Of a DNA stretch of 64,000 bases, positions 47,589-59,500 are shown piece by piece (the first letter of the stretch is position 1; every line of letters starts with the position of its first letter). Under the pieces are notes generated by a model. It was not told where the DNA came from, did no database searches, and saw only the letters and a program-made list of their open reading frames with translations. The translations under genes were made by a program, and so were the position numbers. The stretch covers positions 1-64,000 of the forward strand of contig JAAEAF010006181.1 of assembly GCA_011037195.1 (NCBI GenBank), written 5' to 3'. Source of the DNA: Triatoma infestans. Its lineage: Eukaryota; Arthropoda; Insecta; Hemiptera; Reduviidae.

Positions 47589-50500
47589 CTGTAAAAATTT
47601 AATCTATATTATTCATATTTGAATTGATTTTTTAGCAATAAATATAAACATTTCTTTATATATAATTAAATCGTAGTCATTATAAAAACTGAATTTACTG
47701 TCTGATATACATTTTATATTGAATGACTTTTTTTGCTAGTTTCCTTGTAACTGTAGTATAAGCATTGAGCAATAAACAAATTGTACTTTTTATTGAATGA
47801 TTCTTTCAATATCTTTAATACTATCTACTTACTCTTCAATTTTGTATTTCAGGCCTTTTTCTAATCCAGGTCCTTCTATCAAGAATACACAATTTTCAAG
47901 TTTCTTTGGTAACGGATTTTTGAAGAAAGCTGAACCATATAGAACTTGATTTGCGACTGGAGTCCCTTCCAGCTGCAATAAACAGAAGCGAATGGAATTT
48001 AACGACTTCAAATAACTGCATTGACAATAATTCTAATACCCAAGTTTTTTTAAATTTGCAATGTGTACTAAGCCAGCGTTCCGCAATTTTTTTTTAGCCA
48101 GCGACCCTAAAGCATAAATAAAATTTTGAGCCGTGAGGAAAAAAGGGATATTATTAGAATCCCAGAACTTGCAACAAAATATATGCATACCATTTCTCAA
48201 ATCCTATAAATTCCTATAAACTATAGTACTAAATTTTTACATGAGTAATTTTATAATGAATTATTTTACACAAATAGATATTTCTTAATGACATTTTTGC
48301 TCCTGATTTGCGTTCATCAATTTATCTAATCTTGTTTCATCGACTTGTTAATGCAATCTTCACTGCGGCGTGAATGCTGTCAAACCGATTTCTATGATTA
48401 AATTCTAATCCCTCTTAATCGCAACTAGAGCTGAAAAGCCATTTCCTGCTAAGTTTGTTATTGCGCATGGCATCAGGTGTAGTAATGCCTTTTCACTTAC
48501 TACTAGGTATGCATTTCGTATTTGTATCCAAAATTTTACAAGGTTTTTTGAGTAGTAAACTGCGCTTCAAGCAGTTTATCACATGATAGTTATGTTAATT
48601 TTACACAAGATATTACTTTCATGTTCTAAAAACGGATTTTGTATCCATATATTTATTAGACAACCGGATATCTTAAATAACTAAGAAATCTTTCTGTTAA
48701 TTTTAGTAAATGATTTTGCTGTATCATCTGCAAATTGATCGTTTTCTTGCTACAGCATTTTGTCTTCTTTACTACAACTTTAGGCGACCCATTTTTAAAC
48801 TTTCGCGACTTAATGGTTGCAATCCGCTGCCCTAAAGGTTTGCTGGGCTTGCATTACGTATTATTAAATGTGGTGGGGATAATAGTTAGGTACGTTGTTT
48901 ACATTATATAGCAATATCCTGTCTCTCAAACCCTTGGCAACATGTAACGGCAGTTTTAATAATCTAAAATCAATACTTCCGGAAAAAAAAGGTGTCAAGT
49001 AAAAGTGATATATTGTGTAAGGGCGTAGGAACCCTAACACTCTAAGCGGAGAGTGGAAAAAAGGGTAGCGGAGTGATGAAAGCTTGAAGAAGAAGATTTA
49101 CCCACAGAAACAAGAGGTACAAAATAAGAAGTACAATCCTGGCCGCGATGCGATGATAGTGTGGTTGTGATAGCTTGAGGGAGGCTCCAAAAGTTGATGC
49201 AACTGAAAGGGAAAAGAGCAAAAGTGTGTGTGGCGTGTATCGTGAGCGAACAAGTAATGCGAATAAGAGAGAGAATTGGATAGAGGATAAGAGCGTAGAA
49301 AGCGTAGGAGTATGCCGAGAGAAAAGTATGGGAGTGGGTAACAAGGGCAAGAGAATGACAAGAGAAAGTGGAAGAGATAGTAGATACGGGTACTAGGCGA
49401 ATTAAATATGCCAAAAATAATAAGAGATGGTTCACAATAATATTTCACTCACAAAGCGTGAAGTGAGAACGTAAGCTATGGCGTGGAGAGTATTGAGTTT
49501 ATAGCAGCGTACGAGGCACAACAATAACTTTCAGAAATAAAGAACAGTGGGAGGAACACTGATAGCGGCGACAATTTGAGTTCACTGTACAGCAACCTAA
49601 AAGGCAAGTTGTATTCACAAAAGCACTGTTTTATGTAGGGAATAAAGACGAAACCATAAAGGAAGACGCTTACTTAGTTAGTAGGAGAAAGAGAGAAGGA
49701 AATACGTAGGAAGAGAAAGAATCGCGGGAATTGGGTGGGTGAAGGAATACAAAGAAATAAAGTGAAGGAATTTTAAACACCAACTATGTCAGCAGAGTTA
49801 TTGAAATAAAATAGAAAGAAGAACGAAGAGTTATTCTTCAAAGGGGCCGCGACCGAACAGGTTGTATATGTAAGCAATTAGCTTTTCAACTTTAAAGAAA
49901 ATTGTAGCCTTTTTTGACAAAATTCTTATTCCAAAACATATTCTGCAAAGGCCCAGTAATCCCCTTCAAATAGTAATCCGGTCATGCTTTTATTATATCC
50001 TAAAATTTTACAGTGGTATAATCATACATTTTGCTGAATTAGTACTTAAAGTAAAACTTAGGTTACAAGACTCCCAGAACACCGCCGTAAATCAATTTTC
50101 CTCGTTTGCAATAAAAGTAATAGGTTTTAATCAATAGTATAGTTCCACATTCGGTGGTCGATTTTGCACTGAAAGCTTCATCACAGATGCGGGTAATATC
50201 TAAATGGAAGATCAAGTTTGAGCTTCTTGCAATTTTTCGTTTTTGAGATATTCTGTATCACACTAGACCCACACACATACCATTCGCCAAGAAAAATGTT
50301 TCCTCTGAGGAAATCTCAATATCAAAACGGTCACGATCGCGTTCCTTCCTCTTACTGCAAGTAGAAAAGAAAGTAATTTTTTTTTTTATATATATAAATG
50401 AATCTAAGATGTTTATAGAAATGTTGAAATACCTCAATTGTTATTGATGGTAAAACCATCCTGAAGTCATCTTGTGCAAAATATTCAAAATCAGTACCCT

Positions 50501-53500
50501 CGACTTTACATAGGGCACATATGTGATAGATAATATCATCGCTGATATAAGATGAATAATCTTCATAATTTATTACCATTACCAATTTTTCTTCTAAAAT
50601 AACAAACGCAATGTAAGTTTTATAACCTTTTATCTACTTTTAGCAAAAAATATTTTATACATTTCTAAAAAATACTTTGAATGTTGTGTATATTGCTTAC
50701 ATTTTTGTGGAGAATCGATAAAATGATGAACTTGATTAAAACTCACCACTCTCCGCAGCAATTGCCATACTTTTCGCTTCTCTCTTAATAATGTTTACTA
50801 TTTCTCCATGGTACTTTTGTGTTGCACTTCTAAATTTAACAGTTACTTTGTGACTTATTTTGCTAACATTTTTTGCATTTAAATAAACGCTGAAAAAATA
50901 ATCAATTGTTTTAATTTAATAAATTGTTTAAATTCTGACTTGGCGGCCATTTTTGTGTAAAAACAAAAAAAGATTAAATCTAAAATTAAAAGCTTTAAGA
51001 AATTAAGGGGTGATATTATGTTTTACCTGTAAGAATTCCCTATTGTTATATCTTCCAGTAATTGCAATTCGAATCTAACATCATTGAATTCTTCATTCAA
51101 GTAATAACGGCTCTTCATATTGTCACTACATTGTAATGCTTTCAGCATTGCTAATCGTTCCTCTTTACTTTCTAAAATAAATTTAAATTGGTAAAGATTC
51201 AATATAAGTTTTGGTGTTCGTTACGACCGCTGTATTCAATGTTGTAAATTGGATGTTGAGGTTCGGTCATACAAAAGAACTCTTTTTAAATTTCTACCGA
51301 CGTTTCGGCAAATTTATTGCCTTATTCAGGGTAAAAATTTTCAGTTAGAATTACTTATAAACTCTATTTTAACCTGTGATATACCATCACCATTACTAAT
51401 TCTAACTGAAAATTGTTACCCTGAAGAAGGCAATAAATTTGCCCAAACGTCGGTAGAAATTTAGAAAGAGTTATTTTGTATGACCTAACCTCAACATCCA
51501 ATGTACAACATCCAATATAAATATTTAGTAATTATTTAGTTTTTTTTTTCTATTTGCCAAATTTGTAGTATCAAAAGCTACATCATTTTATAGAGAACAG
51601 GCTTACTTTCCTCATATTTGTATTGATTTGTAAGATCTTCTCTTTCATATGATCCTACAGCTTTCGTACTGATGAACTGTCCGACCCTGAAAAGTAAGTT
51701 TAAAAAGAAAACCGGTGTGAAAACTCACATAACTGTCTTTGACTCTACTTAATATTGTGAATTAAAAATATTATTTCAAGAAAAATCTAACATTCGCTGG
51801 CGAAAAGGGTAACAGACTACAGTTACAGAAAGAGTTCAAAGGACCTGGTTAGCTTTGTCTTTTAAAGTTCACAGAACTTTGATAGCTTTGTCTTTTCACC
51901 CCTTCTCACAGGGGAAGATTTGTACCTACAAGAGAAGGCATTCTTTCAAGACAGCCTGAAACAGACATTCTACCAGTAAACATCAGTGCCAGTTATAAGT
52001 TAAAACATAAGAGTTTATTCAAATTAGTTTCAGTATATTAATAAGCATATTATTGTGTTATTGAAAAGTACTTAAATTCACTTAGAGAATATATCTATTT
52101 TAAAAACAGTGTGATCTCTTGATTATTTCTCTCTCTACCTCAAACATAGACACAAGCCCTTTACAAAACTGCTCGCGCCACAAGCCACTACTACCACTAC
52201 TAAACATCACACCAATAACATTTCATTGGAGCTGGTTCGCCATTATACGGGACAGTTTGTGCGATTGTCTGTAAACGTTAACTTATTATGTGAAATAATG
52301 TGAACTTTTTTTGTTGTAACTGTAAATTTTAAATGTTTTTTTATAGTTTTTATTAATGGACATTGAAAATGTACTGAAAAGGACAATATTGTAAATATTT
52401 TACTTTTTCGAACGTTAAATTTTCTAGGTTAGGTAAGTTTTGTTTTAATTTATAAGTATTAACTTTAACAGGACACCTAGTTTCAAAAGTAACCACATGG
52501 CTCACAAGGAGCAACAGTCTGCTTCAACAGGCATTGTAACATATGATTCAAGCAGGAACAATAAATTAAATGAAAATAATGTGTTTAATAATAATAATAA
52601 TAATAGTAATGCACTAAATAATTACACCACAAATAAAAGTGCAAAACGGCCAAGTAGTGCGGGTAATTCAGAATTAAAAAAAAAAATAAAGTTAAATCTC
52701 CAAAGAAGTGCAAAAATCTACTAGTCAAAAAAGTAGTAATCTGATGCGCAGTCTCTACAATCCTTAAGTGGACCCGCTAGAGATATTCAAGATATCCCCC
52801 CTTTGATATCAAGAGCATCTCCCTCGATGTTTCCGACACACCTCGCCAAATTTTTGTACCCCAAATCCTTTTGCGCGCTTAAGCCTTAACGATGAGCAAG
52901 AAACGCCTCATGAGAATCCATCACCTAGCAAGTCACCAAAACCTCCTCCAATTTTCATTTCAAATGTAAATAACTACCTACAGTTTTGCAGAGCATTAAC
53001 GCAACTACTTGAAGCGTCGACCTTTGACTGCAAATCACGAGTAGATAACGTAATGCTGTCTACTACAACTGTGGATGGCTACAGAAAAGCAATAAAGTAT
53101 CTACAGGAAAATCAAGCTCAGTACCACACTTATCAGATGAAACAAGATAAGGCTTTCAGGGTGGTTCTGAGAAATCTACACCACACCATACCCGCGGAGG
53201 CCATACAAGAAGATCTAGAAAAAAATGGCCACAAGGTCAGAAAGATGACAAATGTAAAACATCCAGCTCCAAAGGTGCCACTACCTCTATTCTTCGTCGA
53301 CCTTGAACCTCAAGAGAACAACAAAGATATTTTTAATATTAAAGCGGTAGTGTATACAAGGGTCAAGGTAGAGGAACCATACAAAACAGCAGAGCTTATC
53401 CAGTGTAAGCGATGCTAGCAGTATGGCCACAGCAAAACGTACTGTAACCATAGGCCAAGATGTGTAAAGTGTGGTGGATATCATTATCCACTGAATGCAC

Positions 53501-56500
53501 AAAGCCTAGAGACATCCCTGCAACTTGTGCACTTTGCCAGGAAGGACATCCCGCTACTTATAAGGGCTGTGAAATTCATAAGGAGTTACAGCGCCTTCGG
53601 AGGAAAACAGGCACACAAAATGGCCGCAGTTCTCAACCACGTCCAAGGAATGAAGAAATACCTCTGCCCAAACTGACAGACTTTTCTTCACTACTACAGA
53701 AGGAGAATCCACACCAGCAGCCACCATCTCAGCCATCTACCAGTTACTGGCATCGTTCCGCTGGGGTCTCGGGGTCACCAACCCACTCCACACCTATCTC
53801 TACTGACATGACTACAATGTTGACTTACTTCATCTCTGTATTCAAATCACTCATCAATCCACTCATCAGTCTTCTTATAACAAGTAACAGATCTCATTCC
53901 TAGACTTACAAAATGAACTCACGCTCTTCACTTAACAATCTTCCTCATTCACTTGCAGTCCTTCTCTGGATCGCAAACGGGCTGAATACCCACAAAGACG
54001 AACTAGATATTTTCTTGCATGACAAACGAATTGTTGCGCTAATAACAGAAACACACTTCACTGGACGATCGTACTGTAACATAACCGACTATACCACTTA
54101 TAGAGGAGACCACCCGGACGACACAGCCCATGGTGGTGCTGCCATTCTCATCCGCTCCTCATTAATTCATCATCATTACTTAATAGAACAGATCGATTCT
54201 CTTCAGTCCGTAGCAGTTACCCTGTCTTGCCATGCATTCTCACTGAACGTGGCTGCAGTGTACTGCCCTCCTAATAAAGCCATCTCTTCTCAAGAATTCA
54301 GTGCATTCTTTCACAAACTGGGGCCCAGATTTGTGGCAGGAGGGGACTACAACGCCAAGCATCCGCAGTGGGGTTGTCGCACAGCTAACTCTAGAGGACG
54401 AAGACTATTCAATGTTCTTACTGACTCTAATTACCAAGTGCTATCTCCTGACCAACCAACTGACTGGCCGACAGCCCTCTCTAAATTGCCTGACATTCTA
54501 GATTTTTTCGTTACTTCCCGGACTTTTACGAATTATACGGATGTCTATACACTTACAGATCTCTCTTCAGACCACAGTCCTGTACTTTTAGTTCTTACTG
54601 CGACACCTAAGTTACTTCCCGCCCGCCCGACTCTAATTACTGGACCAATTGACTGGGACCTTTTCCAGGCTGTACCAGAAAGTAAACTCAACTTGTCCCT
54701 TTCCTTAAAAACAGCCGACGAAGTAGACGAAGCAGTACATACTCTGACTAAATCAATTCAGACTTCTATCTGGGAATCAACTACTCACTTAAACCGAAAG
54801 ACGTACACTAGACAGTACAACCTACCTCTTCAAATACGACTACTGATCAGGGAAAAAAGGAGAGTTCGAGCGACCTGGCAACGGACACGTTACCCTAGTG
54901 ACAAAACAACTTATACCAGACTTACAAGACAATTGAAACGGAGTTTACAAACACTGAGAACTCAGAAATATGATGACTATATTTCAAAACTGACCACAGA
55001 TCGAAAATCTCTATGGACAGCTACGCCCCGACTGCTAGCACATAAATACATGTCTTCACCTCTTAGACGAGATGACGGCACATGGGCGAGATCAGATGAG
55101 GACGCAGCCACTCTTTTTAATCAACACTTGACAAACGTCTTTACACCTCACCCAGATATGACAGATGATTTTACACACGTCGAAGTACAAACCTAACTAG
55201 ATGTATCTCATCCTCTCTCACTACCGCCTAAAGCATTTACTCCCTCAGACAATAAGTACGTCATCAGATCTCTACCTTCTAGAAAATCTCCCGGCTATGA
55301 CCTCATAACCTCTGAAATTCTTCATCATCTTCCTAGAAAAGCTCTTATCTACCTAACCTGTATATATAACTCTGTCCTTCGTACTACATACTTTCCAATA
55401 TTGTGGAAGTATTCCATGGTGCGAATGATCCTGAAACCTGGGAAACCCCCACATCTTCCTTCCTCCTATAGACCTATCAGCTTACTTCCGACATTAGGGA
55501 AAGTTCTTGAGAAACTACTTCTAAAGCGCATCAGCCCCATATTTGATGAGCTTGGAGTTGTGCCTAACCACCGGTTTGGCTTCACAAGGAAACGTAGCAC
55601 AATTCAACAGTGCCACAGGGTAGTAGATAAGATCGCTTCAGCTCTGGAGAGAAAGCAGTATTGCACGGGGGCATTTTTAGGTGTTACCCAGGCTTTTGAT
55701 CGCGTGGGGCGATCCTGGTTTATTGTACAAACTAAAAAAAATGTCTTCCCTCTAACTATTTCCTCAACCTGCGTTCCTATCTATCAGAAAGGTTCTTTCA
55801 GGTCAGTCGTGGCATAGCAGTCTCTTCCTTTATCATCAGTGGGGGTAGGGGTGCCGTAGGGGAGTATACTTGGTCCCGTCCTTTACACAGTGTATACCTC
55901 AGACATACCCACAAATCCATCCACACTACTTTGTACATATGCAGACGATACAGCCATACTCTCAACAAGTGCGTCATCACATCAGCTTCACACAATTTAC
56001 AGACACATTTAAATACGACAGAATCATAGGCCAAAAAGTGGCGAATCAAAATGAACCCACAAAAATGCCAACATGCCACATTTACTCTCCGGCGGGGTTC
56101 CTGTCCTCCACTCTTCTTCAATCACAACTTTATTGACTCTTCATTGACAAAAGACTCACGTGGAACCCGCACACTAGACTTAAAAGACAAGCACTGACTA
56201 AAAGGGCCAAACTTCTTTACAGACTTATCGGAAGACGATCCAAATTACCTACAGAATTCAAAAGACTGATATATATTTTTATAATCAAACCAATTTGGAC
56301 TTACGGACTTGAATTGTGGGGTTCAGCTAAACCTACAAACTTATGTAAAATTCAGACATTCCAATCTAAGCTACTTCGACAGATAGTTGATGCTCCTTTC
56401 TACGTCTCAAACCTTACGCTCCATAATGACCTCAACATCCCTTTCGTACAACAACTTTGCCAAGACAAAATATCATAAACTGCATACTACTCTCGCCTTT

Positions 56501-59500
56501 TGCTCTAATCCCATTGTACAATCTCTAGTCTCCACTACCATCCCTAACAATCCACCTCGCCGTTTGAATCACCAATAGCCTCGAGTTTTCCTTCGAGACT
56601 GATCAGTGCTACTGGTATCCCGTAGAGAGTGCTACCGCTGGGTAGCTTCTCTCCTCCTGCCTTCTCACAGCCTACACTTTCATTATTCAACATCCTATTT
56701 ACTCATTGTATATATGTAATACAGATTGTAAATTAATTTCTAAATAAACAAAACAAAAAAAAACATTTCATTGGTGCCAGCTGTTTGGGATATTTTCAAC
56801 CAGAATCAACAAAATTAACAAGTACGTACAATTTTCAATTTACTAATTAAACAAATTATCCATCAGATAATTTTATTGCTTTTTCAATTATTTTCTCAGC
56901 GGAAATATCTTAAACATTTCCCATAATTGAATTTTCTATTGAATTTCATTTTCAAATTTTTGTTTTTGTACCACTGTACCCCAATACCTTGTGAATTTAG
57001 AATTTATAAGTGCTCCTAATAGATCGCAAATTTTAAAAATATTAAGGGACCATAAACTTTCTCAGAAGGGCAACTTAAATCAGTTACGCCGACGCCTTGA
57101 AAAATATAATCTTTCCCAAGGTAATTCTCCGGTTTCCAAAATGTACAAGATTAATGGACAAGATATGAGCATCGACGCTGCTGTCGAATATTTACTTGCT
57201 CAGCAGCAATTAGCCAATCCCCCAGCCACCCCTAACAATCAACCTGCTAGCCTCTTGAGAAATTTACAATTAATAGTTTGCCCACATTCGATGGCGAAAC
57301 CCCCTCTTTCGTAAGGAGAAAACCCCTCTAGTACTCTTAAAACAGATGACTAGCAAAGTCTCTTGAAACATTTGCGGATAGAATTAGAAATATCCAGTCC
57401 GCCATTAGTTTAAAACCTCAAGCTAACCCACTCGAGGCCTTACAAACAATTTAGACAAACTGGCCACTGATGCGTTCCTGAAATCACTTCCTCAACCGTT
57501 TCTTAATGAAGTACAAACAAACCTACCCCAAAAATTAGATGAAGCACTTTTCCATACCAATGCCCTAAAAGCAGTACAGGCATCGGAAACAAACCCTACA
57601 GTTTTCGCAGTCACCTCGAAAACTTCAAAATCTCGCACACCCCATCTCCATGTCGTTATTGCGGACAAATACATTTCCACGCGTATGCCCGCATCGAAAT
57701 AAAAACCAGAAACCACTCGAAGAGTTTTTAATGTAGTAAAGAATAGGCACTGGTCCATATTTTGACGTGGACTACACAAATAAATCCTGACAAAAACCTC
57801 GCACTAACTTTGGCAAAATGCCTAAGAATTTTAATATTCCCAGAAATCTTAATCACCGAGTATATAATAATCGCTATAATAATAATAATCAATATTATAG
57901 CAATAATCACAATGCTCGAGTTAATAATTCAAATAATTCACGATTTAACTCTTATCCTGGTAGACCCAAATATAATCAGAATAATAATTATAACGAAACT
58001 AGTAATAACTCCTAGGTAGCGAAGGCCGGAACTAAACGGCGTGGGAAATGCGGTGCTTACCACACGCTTCCCTATTCAAATCGCCGTCTGGCAAGCCTTG
58101 GCCCTTCATGGGCTGTTGCGCCATAGAAAAGAAAAGAAAGAAAGTAATAACTCCAAAGTGGCCTACTTGCCAATTTTGTTCAAAATTTGGACATACGGCT
58201 CGTAATTGCTTCCAAATATAGCCCAAATCGAGTTAGCCCTCAGTCGTTTTCTCGAACACCTGATATTATGACCATGGCTATCAAACCTGCTTCTACCAGT
58301 TCTGACTAACCAGATGATACCTAATTATGGCATCACGTCCCTTCAATTGCATGCGGACAAGATCGAAAATTCCATTTTTCTGGGGAATCCATACTTTCGC
58401 AATGAAAAGGCAATTTCCAATTAATACTTGTAGAAATGTTCTTACATGGTAATCATTAATTTGCGCACAAGTACTTAACAAATTCAACATTTAATTTTCA
58501 AATAGCACTCAAACGCACCAAATTAATAATAATCGCTAGGTTCACTAAAAACTCTGCAGCTAGCCACAAAATTTGAGTGCCATCTTGCGTACACAGTACA
58601 TAACAACAATACATTGAATCTCTTGAAATTATTCTCACTCCATCACACTTCTTAACTCTACATAGTGCACCACATGTAAATGTTATATATAAGAATTTTG
58701 TTAGTCTATATGTCAATTTTGTTATAAAAATGTGTAAAGTGTATTGATATATTTAATTTAGTTGTTGCAATTATGGACATATTATTTTTGTATCAGCACT
58801 GAAAACTCTCGTACCACGAGTTATATATTTATTCAACCATTTGATATTTGTAATTATTGCATTGTATAGTTCAATACTTTTAAATAATAATTTACAATTT
58901 AGTTTATTTTGCAGAAACCAAGATGACCACGTGAATTTGTTTAATATTTTTGATATGCTTGATAATATTATTGTTTCTTATTGTATTTGACTAATTAATA
59001 ATTTTTTCAGTTCGCCTTAAAAGAAAATTGAATAGTTTGTATTATATTTGTACTTCGTCTATCTTTTGAATTTTAATCTTATATTTTTATAATATTTAAT
59101 TGTTTTTTTGTATTGTTAATTTATGTTGAAGGTATCTGGAAAACGCAAAATAGTTGAAGGAACTCATATCTATAGAAACGGTCGAAATACTGTGCATACC
59201 CATCAAGTTAGATATTTCATCTTTACCTCTTAGCTTTAATAATTTTTACGGAGCGGGTTTCAGTGTAGTGGTTATGAGCATGGACTTGTAACTGGGAGGA
59301 ACCCAGTTCCAGTCCCGCGTATAACTGCTAAATATTATATTGGTATGAAAAATGTTAACAGTAAAGTAGTTGCTTCCGCCCCTGTCCACGACACATAATT
59401 TGGTAGGTGGAAGTTAAGCCCGCCTGAAACAATAGGCATTACTTACTTAATAATTTTTACACTAATACTTGTTGAAATTACAACTAATACGGTACATATC

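Larger units (their letters stand above)
47973..50432 (-). other. Transglutaminase intron with purine-biased block
   Basis: It contains the possible hAT-like element, a strand-asymmetric GA-rich block (49020-49800) and an R1 copy. Long - strand open frames at 49034-49448 are pyrimidine-driven Ser/Leu-rich translations of the GA block, not a gene. Confidence 0.6.
52230..56762 (+). mobile_element. Jockey-clade LINE, full length but broken
   Basis: A non-LTR retrotransposon with ORF1 (gag-like, PRE_C2HC/zinc knuckles) and ORF2 (endonuclease and reverse transcriptase), an A-rich 3' end (aaataaacaaaac followed by A9) and a 12-base target duplication acatttcattgg at 52218-52229 and 56763-56774. 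The duplication spans the end of the 5' LTR and the start of the primer-binding site, so the LINE landed in an existing LTR element. ORF1 and ORF2 both carry stops and frameshifts. Confidence 0.9.

Noticed and set aside
49034..49448. Open frames of up to 133 codons on the - strand
   Set aside because: They are Ser/Leu/Phe-rich translations of a GA-rich block, overlap in several frames and have no recognisable domain.
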